64,000 bases of DNA, taken from NCBI RefSeq assembly GCF_003574835.2, contig NZ_CP063196.1, positions 1,240,001 through 1,304,000 on the forward strand. Reading direction: 5' to 3'. Origin of the DNA: Thermobifida halotolerans. GTDB lineage: Bacteria > Actinomycetota > Actinomycetes > Streptosporangiales > Streptosporangiaceae. Below, piece by piece: positions 18,095 through 28,273 of the stretch; position 1 is the stretch's first letter, and every line of letters starts with the position of its first letter. The notes below the pieces were generated by a model. It was not told the origin of the DNA and made no database searches. It worked only from the letters and a program-made list of their open reading frames with translations. The position numbers and the translations under genes are program-made.

Positions 18095-19117
18095 ATGCAC
18101 GTCGACCTCCCCCTCGACCGCCTTCTGGAGTACCGGGCGACAGGCGACGCCCCGGCGGACTTCGACGACTTCTGGCGGTCGTCGCTGGACGAGGCGCGCG
18201 GACACGCGCTCGACCCGCGCGCCGTCCCGGTGCGCACCGCGCTGCGCACCCTCGACGTCTGCGACGTCACCTTCAACGGCTACGGCGGCCACCCGGTCCG
18301 GGCGTGGCTGAGGACACCGAGAGGGGCCGACGGTCCGCTGCCCGCGGTCGTGGAGTTTCCCGGATACGGCAACGGCCGCGGCGACGTACTGGAGGCCCTG
18401 GAGTGGGCGAGCGCCGGGTTCGCGCACCTGACCGTGGACGCCCGCGGCCAGGGCGCGGCCGGCAGCCGTGCCGGGGCCACCCCCGACCCGGTGGGCAGCG
18501 CCCCGGCGTTCCCCGGCTTCATGACCCGCGGCATCGAGGACCCCGCCACCTACTACTACCGGCGCGCCATCGTCGACGCGGTCCGGGCGGTGGAGGCCGT
18601 GCGGGCGCTCGACGCCGTCGACCCGGCGCGCGTGGCGGTCGTCGGCGGCTCCCAGGGCGGCGGCCTGGCGCTCGCCGCCGCCGGACTCGCCGACGGCCTG
18701 GCGGGGGTCGTCGCCCGAGTTCCGTTCCTCTGCCACATCGACCGCGCCATCACCGTCACCGACGCCCACCCCTACGCGGAGATCCCCCGATACCTGTCGG
18801 TGCACCGCACCAGGGCGGGCGCCGTGCTGCGGACCCTGTCCTACGTCGACGGCGTCCACTTCGCGGCCCGCGCCGCCGCTCCCGCGCTGTTCACCGTCGG
18901 ACTCATGGACCCCGTCTGCCCCCCGTCCACGGTGTTCGCCGCCCACAACAACTACGCGGGAGCCAGGGACCTGCTGGTGTGGCCCTACAACGCCCACGAG
19001 GGCGGCGGTGTGGCGGACCTGCGCGCCTCCCTGGACTTCCTCGCGCCGCTGCTCGACGGGAGACCCGTCACGGCACGCGGCACGGTCACCGTCCACGGCG
19101 AGTCGTCCGGCGGGTGA
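18095..19117 (+). CDS. Acetyl xylan esterase / cephalosporin-C deacetylase (CE7 family)
   Basis: A 340-residue alpha/beta hydrolase with the three CE7 signatures: RGQG near 117, nucleophile Ser 186 in GGSQGG, and AHEGGG near 308. [13 protein letters not shown] close to the N-terminus and the YYYRR segment are also family traits. CE7 enzymes remove acetyl groups from short xylo-oligosaccharides in the cytoplasm and also act on cephalosporin C. No signal peptide, in keeping with an intracellular enzyme. GAAAGGA lies 11 bases before the ATG. Monocistronic. Confidence 0.92.
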   Translation: MHVDLPLDRLLEYRATGDAPADFDDFWRSSLDEARGHALDPRAVPVRTALRTLDVCDVTFNGYGGHPVRAWLRTPRGADGPLPAVVEFPGYGNGRGDVLEALEWASAGFAHLTVDARGQGAAGSRAGATPDPVGSAPAFPGFMTRGIEDPATYYYRRAIVDAVRAVEAVRALDAVDPARVAVVGGSQGGGLALAAAGLADGLAGVVARVPFLCHIDRAITVTDAHPYAEIPRYLSVHRTRAGAVLRTLSYVDGVHFAARAAAPALFTVGLMDPVCPPSTVFAAHNNYAGARDLLVWPYNAHEGGGVADLRASLDFLAPLLDGRPVTARGTVTVHGESSGG

Positions 19118-19179
19118 GCGCGGCGCGCCGCGTCCCGCGTCCCGCGTTTCCCCCGCACCCCTCGGGGCAGCGTGGGGAC

Positions 19180-20856
<1,677 letters not shown>

Positions 20857-21345
20857 CCGCCTGACGCCTCGTGACGGCCCGCCCCCCGCCCCGACGGCTC
20901 GCCGACCGGCGGAGCCGACGCATCGGAGCGGGAGGCGCGCCCCTCCGGAGGAGGTCTCCCCGGCGCGGTTCCCCCGGGGGAGGCGGAAATCCCGGTGGAG
21001 TGGGGAATGCCGATCGTGTGGTGTGGTGGGTGTTCCGGGTATCGCGGTACCGAGGTGGCGGTTCGGGGTGCCGTCGTGTGTCGGAGGGTGCCGTGTGGTG
21101 CCGGGGGAGTGCGGAACTTGAGAGCCGACACGGAGCGGACACGGCCGTGTGCGGGAGCGTGTGGCCGGATCCGGCCATTTGTCGAGGTTTGCGGCTGAGG
21201 CGAGGGGAACCTTCGCAGGTTGGCGAACCCTCTGTTGGTTCTGTCACACTCTCCGTGGTTCTAGGTGTGGTTTACACGTGATCTTGGTCTGGCTAGTTTG
21301 ATCCCGGCCTAACGGAATATCGGCCGGGTCGCCCCGATTCAGCGG
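20857..21345. other. Intergenic stretch without credible gene
   Basis: About 490 bases between the RecQ gene and the RHS signal peptide. Open frames here (for example 20871-21281) have no homology that I recognise and Arg/Gly-rich composition typical of shadows. The right half turns T-rich (CTAGTTTGATC, TTTACACGTGATC), so a promoter for the RHS gene may lie at 21240-21320. Confidence 0.5.
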
Positions 21346-21560
21346 ATGTGTCGCGTGCTGGATCGGGTGGGTTTCGTGCTGCGCAGGACGGGTGCGGGTG
21401 TGCTGGCCGGTGTGGTGGCGGCGGGGCTGCTGTGGGCGGCTCCGGCCTCGGCCGACGACGAGGAGTCGGCGGAACCGGATCTGACGGCCGGGGAGGAACA
21501 GGCCCTGGCCGAGGCCGCGGAGACGGGGGAGCCGGTGGAGGTGGCCTCGGCCACACCCAG
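21346..21560 (+). pseudogene. 5' remnant of a secreted RHS toxin: signal peptide and acidic propeptide
   Basis: The ATG at 21346 opens a frame with a clear Sec signal: basic start (MCRVLDRVGFVLRR), a hydrophobic core, and an AxA site APASA before DDEE. An acidic stretch follows (EEQALAEAAETGEP). After about 65 residues the frame runs into nonsense, while RHS core repeats continue in another frame from about 21549. The many core repeats expected between the leader and the C-terminal core are absent, so an internal deletion joined the leader out of frame to the distal core. The surviving leader shows that the parent protein was exported. Confidence 0.7.
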
Positions 21561-22611
21561 TGCTTCGCCTATGACCACCTGCGCCGCCTCACCGAGGTGT
21601 GGACTCCCGACGTCCACGGCACGACCGCGTGCGAGGCGGCCCCGGACGTGGACGAGTTGGGCGGCGCCTCCCCGTACTGGCACTCCTACACCTACGACGC
21701 GGTGGGCAACCGCGAGACCGAGGTACGCCACGCAGCCAGCGGAGACACGGTCCGCACCTACACCACCCCCACCGTCGGCCAGTCCCAACCGCACACCCTC
21801 ACCCAGGTCGAGCAGACCGGCCCCACCGGCACCCGGTTGGAGCAGTACACCTACGACGCCTCCGGCAACATGACCGGCCGCACCACTGCGTCCCGCGACC
21901 AGGACCTGGAGTGGGACGCCGAGGGCAGACTGGTCGAGGTCACCGAGGAGGACGGCTCCACCACGTCGTTCCGCTACGACGCCGACGGCCAGCGGCTGGT
22001 CCGCGAGACTTCCACCGAGGCGGTGCTGTACCTGGCGGGCATGGAGGTCCGGCTGGACAAGACCGTGCCTTCGGTGGAAGCCACCCGCTTCTATGAGCAC
22101 GTGGGCGAGACCGTGGCGGTGCGCACCGGTGACGGCTCGGTGAACTGGATGTTCTCCGACCACCAGGCCACCGGACAGTTGGCGGTGGAGGCCCTCACCG
22201 GCCAGACCGTGCGCCGCCGCACCACCGCGTTCGGCGCCGACCGGGGCAGCACCGGCACCTGGCCCACCGACAAGGGCTTCGTCAGCGGCACCGTCGACGA
22301 GTCAACCGGCCTGGTCCAGTTGGGGGCGCGCGCCTACGACGCCAACATTGGCCGGTTCATCTCGGCGGACCCGGTCATCGACTTCGCCGACTCCCAGCAG
22401 ATGCACGGCTACGCCTACGCCAACAACAGCCCCATCACCTTCTCCGACTCCGACGGGCTGATGGTCAAGGGGCCAGGAAAGAAACAGGTCAGCGCGAGCA
22501 CAGGTGGAAGGCGAATCAGGCACAACCTGAGAGGTGCTGCCCGAAAAGCCGCTCACCAGGCGTACAACCGCTACCACGGAATCAGTACGGGAACGCCTCG
22601 GGGGGGGGGGG
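21549..22611 (+). pseudogene. RHS core repeats and C-terminal RHS signature (frame-displaced)
   Basis: Reads as YD-repeat sequence: CFAYDHLRRLTEVW, SYTYDAVGNRETEV, QYTYDASGNMTGR, SFRYDADGQRLVRE, then the RHS-associated core end GLVQLGARAYDANIGRF and DPVIDFADSQQMHGYAYANN. This domain forms the shell that encloses the toxin in known RHS proteins. A Lys/Arg-rich linker follows, and the frame then enters a 12-G run at 22600; past it this frame makes nonsense up to a stop at 22745, while the true continuation is one base out of register. The piece thus lacks both its leader frame and its toxin frame. Confidence 0.75.
22600..22611 (+). repeat. 12-G homopolymer at the RHS core/HINT boundary
   Basis: Twelve consecutive G. 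Upstream the RHS core is read in one frame; downstream the HINT-toxin is read in another. With 10 or 13 G the two frames join as ...RGGGGSSAVPSSSSSH..., a Gly/Ser linker, so tract length decides whether a full toxin is made. Confidence 0.85.
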
Positions 22612-22669
22612 TGGTTCCTCTGCGGTTCCCTCGTCTTCGTCGAGTAGTCATGACGAGGCCCGGGAGGAG

Positions 22670-23812
22670 TTGGCGGAGGCCGCGACAGGGTTGGCCAAGA
22701 TCGTCGCGGACGAGTTGGGCATCAGTGCGGGCATCGAGTGTCTGACCACGGGCGATATCGGGGCGTGTGGTGAGACGGCGCTGAACGTGGCGATGGCGTT
22801 GTTCGCGCCGGGCGGGGTGCTGGCCAAGCTGGCGGTCAAGTACGCGTTGCGGTGGGGCAAGTTCGCCAGCCTGGTCTCCAAGGTCAAGAAGCTGGGTGGC
22901 GAGATCATCTCGGCGGTCAACACGCTGATGAAGAAGGACCCGGGCAACGCGGTGTCGGCTGCGGCGTGTCCGGTGAGAGGGCCCAACAGTTTTGTTTCCG
23001 GTACTCGGGTGTTGATGGCTGACGGCACGTCCAAGCCGATCGAGAAGGTCAAGACCGGCGACCAGGTACTGGCCACCGATCCCGAAATCGGCGAGCAGGG
23101 TCCCAGGACGGTGCTGGCCACCATCGTCGGCACGGGAGCCAAGACCCTGGTCGAGATCACCGTGGACGCCACCACCGAAAAACCCGCGGACGACGACAGC
23201 GACCGGGAAGGAACTCCCGGGCCGACCGCGGTCGGCGACGTCATTCTCGCAACCGACGGCCATCCCTTCTGGGTTCCCGAACTCGGCCAGTGGGTTGCTG
23301 CCATTGACCTGACCCCGGGGATGTGGCTGCAGACCTCGGCCGGCACCTGGGTCCAAATCACCGCCATCCAGACGTGGACCCAGGCCGCCACCGTCCACAA
23401 CCTCACCATCCAGGACCAGCACACGTACTATGCGCTGGCAGGGGCCACACCGGTCCTGGTTCACAACAGCGGAGGGTGCATTCCGGCCCTCCGGAATTGG
23501 AGCAGTCAGCGCTTCCAGTTCGGAAACCAGACCTTCCTTCTGGACAAGAAGGGAATGGAGCACATCCTCACTCGTCATCATCCGAAGATGTGGGATGGCT
23601 CAGTAAGGGCTCAGCAGTCGTTCTTCGACCCCAAGATGAGCGTTGCTGATGTTCAAGATGCAATCGGGCAGGTCATGCGCCAGAACAGGGATACGCTCGT
23701 TCAGCGAGGAAGTAGGGGCATGTATCAGATTCAGGGAAACGTCAACGGAGTAGACTACGTTCTCGGCATGAATCGGGGCCGAGTCGGCCAGTTCTACCCT
23801 GTTACTCCCTGA
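22670..23812 (+). CDS. Polymorphic toxin module 1: pre-HINT, PT-HINT and BECR/EndoU-like RNase tip
   Basis: The toxin end of the broken RHS gene. The frame is open from the G-tract (SSAVPSSSSSHDEAREEL), so TTG 22670 is only a formal start. A hydrophobic pre-HINT part ends in GGEIISAVNTLMKKDPG; the HINT domain runs from NSFVSGTRVLMADG to VLVHNS and self-cleaves in known relatives to free the tip. The first catalytic position is Ser (NSF) rather than the usual Cys. The tip, about 115 residues, has GMEHILTRHHP, a basic centre and GVDYVLGMNRGRVGQFYP, a pattern like the EndoU/BECR ribonuclease toxins; this assignment is by pattern only. The cognate immunity gene follows at once. Confidence 0.78.
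   Translation: MAEAATGLAKIVADELGISAGIECLTTGDIGACGETALNVAMALFAPGGVLAKLAVKYALRWGKFASLVSKVKKLGGEIISAVNTLMKKDPGNAVSAAACPVRGPNSFVSGTRVLMADGTSKPIEKVKTGDQVLATDPEIGEQGPRTVLATIVGTGAKTLVEITVDATTEKPADDDSDREGTPGPTAVGDVILATDGHPFWVPELGQWVAAIDLTPGMWLQTSAGTWVQITAIQTWTQAATVHNLTIQDQHTYYALAGATPVLVHNSGGCIPALRNWSSQRFQFGNQTFLLDKKGMEHILTRHHPKMWDGSVRAQQSFFDPKMSVADVQDAIGQVMRQNRDTLVQRGSRGMYQIQGNVNGVDYVLGMNRGRVGQFYPVTP
23096..23412 (+). repeat. HINT DNA repeat, copy in module 1
   Basis: 317 bases read here match 31803-32119 without a difference that I could find. Modules 2, 3 and 4 carry diverged copies (25312-25628, 28366-28680, 30415-30728). Confidence 0.85.
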
Positions 23813-23828
23813 CATGAGGAATCGCAGC

Positions 23829-24275
23829 GTGATCGAGATCGAGACGTACCTGAGGGCTTCGGACGGCAAGTTCGTGCAGGTTGATGCCTGTGCCGCCCGT
23901 CCAGCTGATGCCGACTACGTCGAAGGTGCGGTGCGAATCGCCATCCACGGAGTCGAGATCATTGGGGTCAGCGAATGGGACTACGTTGACCAGTTGTGGG
24001 CATACGTGGCCAGCATGATTCCCCAACTCTCGACTGCGGGGTACGCGTCGACCTATTTCCCGGATCAGCCGATTGAACTCTCTTTTCGGCGGCAAGGATC
24101 TCAGGTTCTTGTTTCGGCGAAATCGAGCAATGGCGTGAAGAGGGCGAGCGTTTCAATGTCTGAGTTCGTGGCGTCGCTGAGGGATGCGGGAGCGGCGTTC
24201 TTCGGTAAGATGTCGGAGCTTCTCCCGGAGAACGAGGACTCCTATTCCGAGTCTCGTCGCGAATTGTTGTCGTGA
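23829..24275 (+). CDS. Putative immunity protein for toxin 1
   Basis: A small acidic cytoplasmic protein (148 residues from GTG 23829; 153 from ATG 23814). I prefer GTG 23829 because GAGGA sits eight bases upstream, whereas ATG 23814 has no ribosome site. No family recognised; it has YVEGAVRIAIHG and a Trp/Tyr-rich middle DYVDQLWAYV. Its position directly after the toxin tip is the hallmark of polymorphic-toxin immunity genes. Composition is less GC-rich than the backbone. A strong hairpin follows the stop. Confidence 0.65.
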   Translation: MIEIETYLRASDGKFVQVDACAARPADADYVEGAVRIAIHGVEIIGVSEWDYVDQLWAYVASMIPQLSTAGYASTYFPDQPIELSFRRQGSQVLVSAKSSNGVKRASVSMSEFVASLRDAGAAFFGKMSELLPENEDSYSESRRELLS

Positions 24276-24290
24276 ATTGACTCGATACCG

Positions 24291-24327
24291 AGAGGCCCCG
24301 CCAGAGTCGACCTCTGGCGGGGCCTCT
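24291..24327. terminator. Bidirectional terminator between immunity 1 and integrase remnant
   Basis: A perfect 16-bp inverted repeat (24291-24306 with 24312-24327) with a five-base loop, placed between converging genes. It can end the toxin/immunity message and the integrase message. Confidence 0.8.
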
Positions 24328-24346
24328 CGCCGTCTTGACGGCAGTA

Positions 24347-24370
24347 GTTGACGGCAACGTCAGCGGACGA
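24347..24370. repeat. 24-bp direct repeat, copy 1, at integrase 3' end
   Basis: Identical to 33055-33078. Both copies overlap the stop codon end of a tyrosine-integrase fragment and are preceded by a TTGACxGCA element and a strong hairpin. A possible arm or attachment site, or simply conserved integrase-end sequence. Confidence 0.5.
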
Positions 24371-25202
24371 GCGCGTTGCAGGGTGGCGGTTCGTCGCCGT
24401 CGGAGCGTCCCGTCTTGGTGGGCTCCGGGCTACCGAGCGCGGTGCCAAGGGTGTCGATGGCATCGCGCTGGAGGCGGAGCCGGACGTGGGCGTAGACGGT
24501 GGCTGTGACGCCGATGTGGGAGTGGCCGAGGAGTTCCTTGATCACGACGAGTTCGACGCCCTGTTCCAGCAGCAGGGTGGCGGTGGAGTGGCGGAGGTCG
24601 TGGAAGCGGATGCGGCGGAGGCCGGCCTTGCGGAGGAGCGTGTTGAAGGCGCGGGTGAGGTTGGTCGGGTCGATCGGCCCGCCCTGTGCAGTGGTGAACA
24701 CGTGTCCGCTGTGCTGCCACGCCGCGCCCGCGGTCTCGCATTCGCGCTGCTGCAACTCGTGGTGGTACTTCAGTGAGTGGACGCAGCGGGCGGGGAGGGC
24801 GATGCGGCGCTCGGAAGCCCGCGTCTTGGTCGGCAGCGCGGTGAGCCCGCCCGTGGTGGTGCGCTGCAAGGTGCGGCGGATGGCGGCGGTACCTGCGTCG
24901 AGGTCGAGGTCTTCCCAGCGCAGGCCGAGGAGTTCGCCCTTGCGGAGTCCGGTGTGAAGAGCGAGTTCGAACAGGGCGTGCAGCCGATGACCTTGCGCGG
25001 CGGTAAGGAGCTGGCGGGCTTCGTCGGCGGTGAGGGGTTCGAAGCGTCGAGGTCGCGGAGTGCCGGTGCGGACATTGCGGGCGACGTTGCGCGGGATCTC
25101 TTCCTCGCGGACGGCGTGCTCCAGGGCGGACTTGAGCACGGAATGGATGTAGGTCAGCGTCAGCGGGGAGAGCAGCTTGCGGCGGCGCAGCAGCGGGGTT
25201 GG
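24360..25202 (-). pseudogene. Tyrosine recombinase/integrase, N-terminally truncated
   Basis: The C-terminal two-thirds of a phage-type integrase. The in-frame sequence starts in the core-binding domain (LLSPLTLTYIHS, then ALEHAVREEEIPRN) and holds the full catalytic set: Arg in TGLRKGELLGLRW, HDLRHSTATLL, and LLGHSHIGVTATVYAHV with the nucleophile Tyr. About 120 N-terminal residues are missing: the frame hits a stop at 25205-25203, where HINT DNA of module 2 begins. The break lies exactly at the integrase/HINT junction. Likely inactive. Confidence 0.8.
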
Positions 25203-25224
25203 TCACGCCGGGTGTTGATGGCTG

Positions 25225-26037
25225 ATGGCTGATGGCACGTCCAAACCGATCGAGAAGGTCAAGACCGGCGACCAGGTACTGGCCACCGATCCCGAAATCG
25301 GCGAGCAGGGTCCCAGGACGGTGCTGGCCACCATCGTCGGCACGGGAGCCAAGACCCTGGTCGAGATCACCGTGGACGCCACCACCGAGAAACCCGCCGC
25401 CGGCGACAGTGACCGGGAAGGAACTCCCGGGCCGACCGCGGTCGGCGACACCGTCATCGCCACCGACGGCCATCCCTTCTGGGTTCCCGAACTCGGCCAG
25501 TGGGTTGCTGCCATCGACCTGACCCCGGGGATGTGGCTGCAGACCTCGGCCGGCACCTGGGTCCAGATCACCGCCATCCAGACGTGGACCCAGGCCGCCA
25601 CCGTCCACAACCTCACCGTCCAAGGCACCCACACCTACCATGTACTGGCAGGAACTGCGCCGCTTCTGTCGCATAACTGTGGAGGAATTGGCGACGAAAT
25701 TTATGAAGAGATTGATTATTTTTATGGCTCCAAGGTTGCTTCCGGGGTCGACTATAACCATCAGAGAATGTGTCCAGTTTGCAACCCGCCAAATGAGGCT
25801 GCTGATCATAGTATTGCTGGCATAGGGGATGATCCCCGGGTGTTGGCTGAGTATCTTTCTGGGCGACAGGGAAATGCTACACATTTCGATCCTCGAACTA
25901 ATGCTCAAGTCTCTTATGATGCGGGCAGGTTGGATGGAAATGGTAGGGGTGTGGTGATTATTGAAAATTCTCACTTCATTCACGCCTACCATCTAGATCC
26001 TGCGGATTTCAATAGGCTCTATAGTCCACTTGGGTAG
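25225..26037 (+). CDS. Polymorphic toxin module 2: truncated HINT plus unknown AT-rich tip
   Basis: An orphan RHS tip: the HINT domain begins at its RVLMADG segment without the usual start (NSFVPGT), cut by the integrase junction, and contains a small slippage triplication of GATGGCT at the edge. HINT continues intact to PLLSHNC. The tip of about 120 residues (GIGDEIYEEIDYFYG to FNRLYSPLG) contains CPVCNPPNEAADHS and SHFIHAYHLDP; no family recognised. From 25680 the DNA is much AT-richer than the window. Without an RHS shell it is probably silent but could be recombined into a full gene through its HINT DNA. Confidence 0.7.
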   Translation: MADGTSKPIEKVKTGDQVLATDPEIGEQGPRTVLATIVGTGAKTLVEITVDATTEKPAAGDSDREGTPGPTAVGDTVIATDGHPFWVPELGQWVAAIDLTPGMWLQTSAGTWVQITAIQTWTQAATVHNLTVQGTHTYHVLAGTAPLLSHNCGGIGDEIYEEIDYFYGSKVASGVDYNHQRMCPVCNPPNEAADHSIAGIGDDPRVLAEYLSGRQGNATHFDPRTNAQVSYDAGRLDGNGRGVVIIENSHFIHAYHLDPADFNRLYSPLG

Positions 26038-26039
26038 GG

Positions 26040-26420
26040 ATGATGAGGCGGAAGGTTCGGATCAGGCGTCAGGGCGATGCCTACGTTCTTGGTTTGACAG
26101 TTTCGCAGTTTGATTTGGTGAGGAGGGTTGTAATTACCTCTTTTTCGGGTATTCGGAAAAATCCCGAACTGGTTCAGATTTTGGCTGGTCCGGCAGCTGG
26201 TGATGTGTTTGAAGCTGTAGTTCAAAAGGATCATTCTGGTCAAATAGGTCTCGTTGAGATCGAGCTCACCTTACTTGAATTGCATGCAATCTATAGCATC
26301 TTGTCGAGTGCTTATGTAAAAGTAGGATCCGAAGAGGCCTTCTATATGAGGAACGGATTTTTTTCCGAACATGTCCAAGGAGTGGTTTGGGCAATTGATT
26401 CTGCAATGAGAGAACTGTAG
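26040..26420 (+). CDS. Putative immunity protein for toxin 2
   Basis: A 126-residue protein starting two bases after the toxin-2 stop. Short, soluble, AT-rich, with SQFDLVRRVVITSFSG and a C-terminal GVVWAIDSAMREL. No family recognised; function is inferred only from position behind the toxin tip and from the shared AT-rich composition, which shows that the pair arrived together. A second ATG at 26043 is equally possible as start. Confidence 0.6.
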   Translation: MMRRKVRIRRQGDAYVLGLTVSQFDLVRRVVITSFSGIRKNPELVQILAGPAAGDVFEAVVQKDHSGQIGLVEIELTLLELHAIYSILSSAYVKVGSEEAFYMRNGFFSEHVQGVVWAIDSAMREL

Positions 26421-26469
26421 CCTCTCGTATGAGGAAAAAGGGGATGCTGGCAGAATTTTATCAACCCGC

Positions 26470-26945
26470 ACTAAGCGCCTTTTCTGAAGTTCTGCGCGTA
26501 ACCAGCGAGGAACCACGGACTGGTCCATGGCGCGACGGTGACCAGTAGTTGGTCGGGTAAACGAGCGCGGAAGAAGGCATGCGCCTGCCGTTGGTGACCC
26601 GGCCAGTTCACTGCGGTGTTGGTCACAGAAGTCTTCACCGTGGCCCAGACCCGTTCGGTCGGGTTGTCGTGCGGACTGTGGCGCACCCCGGAACCACAGG
26701 TGCAGACCGGGATGAGCAGCCACGAACTCCCGCACCGCGCGGGCGTGGTGGATGCTGTCGTGGTCGCAGACCACCATGATGCCGGAGTGGTCAAAAAGTC
26801 GCTACCACCTGCTCCAGCAAAGCCATGACGTCGACCGCGCGGTGCCGCCCCAACCGGTAAGCCCGCTGCCCTGTGGCCACCTTCCAACGCTCCCGGCACC
26901 GTGATCTGCCGATTTCGGCCCGGGGGAGGCGGCGCGGACAGGGAC
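26470..26945 (-). pseudogene. IS630-like transposase remnant with frameshifts
   Basis: The C-terminal half of a DDE transposase spread over at least three frames of the minus strand. Pieces in order: VATGQRAYRLGRHRAVDVMA (about 26890-26810), HDSIHHARAVREFVAAHPG (about 26765-26700), then HSPHDNPTERVWATVKTSV and PGHQRQAHAFFR (to about 26560). The order and motifs (D..SIHHA, SPHDNPxERxW) are those of IS630-type transposases. No complete ends are visible. Confidence 0.75.
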
Positions 26946-27023
26946 ACTTCCCGCATTCGGAGGCAGGTACTCGGCGCACCGGCGTCACCGCAGTGCAGAC
27001 GTGCAGTTCCTCGCCGACGTCGC

Positions 27024-28046
27024 AGTTGGGCAGTCCCAGCCGCACACCCTCACCCAGGTCGAGCAGACTGGCCCCACTGGCACCCAGTTGGAGCAGTACG
27101 GCTATGACGAGGCGGGCAACATGACCAGCCGTCTCACCCCAGTTGCGACCAGGAACTGGAGTGGAACGCCGAAGGCCACCTGGTCCGGGGCGTGGAGAAC
27201 GGTGCCGAGACGGAGTTCCGCTGCAACGCCGACGGCCAGCGCCTGATCCGCGGAACGCCCCAAGACGCGACCCTGTACCTGCCCGGCATGGAAGTGCACC
27301 TGGACAAGATCGCGCTGCTGCGTGAGGCCGTCCGCTACTACGACCATGCCGGTGAGACAGTCGCGCTCCGCCAGGACGACAAAACCCTTCACTGGCTGTT
27401 CTCCGACCACCACGGCACCGGCGGACTCACCATCGACGCGCAGAGTGGGCAGACCGTGCAGCGCCGGTTCACCGCGTTCGGCTCGATCTGCGGCTCCACC
27501 GGACAGTGGTTGGACGAGAAGGGCTTCGTGGGCGACACCATCGATGAGACCACCGGACTGGTCCAGTTGGGGACACGCGCCTACGACTCGGCGATCGGCC
27601 GGTTCGTCTCCAACGACCCGGTCATCGACTTCACCGATCCCCAGCAGGTCCACGGCTACGTCTACGCCAACAACAACCCCGTCAGCTTCAGCGACCCCGA
27701 CGGGCTGAAGCTGATGAAGAGGTACAAGAGACCGCGCCTGTCCAAGGCCAGAGCGGCCAGCAGGCCACCCTCTCGGGGCTTTGCGGGCTCGTCGGTCGGC
27801 CGGCGGCTTCCGCCCCGTCCGACCTTCCAGCAGACGGTCCTCTACAGCATTCGCAAAACGAACGCGATGGTGAACCGGATCCCGTTCGCTCCGCAGTTCA
27901 GGGACGCCAGCGTCGGCTCCATGATAGCCCTGTACGAGTCGTCGCCCATGGTCTGGATCACCGAGCCGGTGATGGAGCACTCCACCGGAATGTCCATGTC
28001 CGAGAGCATGCGGATCGTCGGGGTGAACAAGAACTCCGGCTGGTAA
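27024..28046 (+). pseudogene. Second RHS core fragment with decayed linker
   Basis: Begins abruptly after the IS630 remnant with VGQSQPHTLTQVEQTGPTG, nearly the same as 21775-21835 of the first RHS gene. A frameshift near 27140 moves the reading from one frame to the next; then CNADGQRLIRGT, WLFSDHHGTGG, GLVQLGTRAYDSAIGRF and DPVIDFTDPQQVHGYVYANN complete the RHS core end. A 110-residue Arg/Pro-rich then hydrophobic linker ends at TAA 28046. The following bases, to 28246, still encode recognisable pre-HINT linker (AGYLPTFIGTLISPGGW, SGWQKVRNAVQ) but with a frameshift and a TGA at 28244. It was once continuous with toxin module 3. Confidence 0.75.
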
Positions 28047-28273
28047 AAGGCAGGCTACCTGCCTACCTTCATCGGCACGCTGATCTCCCCGGGAGGATGG
28101 GTCGGCGCCGGAGTCAAGGCGGCCTCTCTGGGGGCAGGGCGGCGAGCGGGCTGAGGGGGCTGGGGGCGGCTGCGGCGAACGGCGCCAGGAGTGCGGGCAG
28201 TGCTGTGAGGAGCGGCTGGCAGAAGGTCCGGAACGCCGTTCAATGATGTAACAGTTTTGCCCCGGGCACCCGG

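Noticed and set aside
20871-21281. Open frames after the RecQ gene
   Set aside because: No ribosome site, no homology, and shadow-like composition; treated as intergenic.
21346-21620. Programmed frameshift joining RHS leader and core
   Set aside because: No slippery sequence at the junction and most of the RHS core is missing, so a deletion explains it better. The G-tract downstream is different and is kept as a finding.
24348-24776. Plus-strand open frame over the integrase
   Set aside because: Antisense to a clear tyrosine recombinase catalytic domain.
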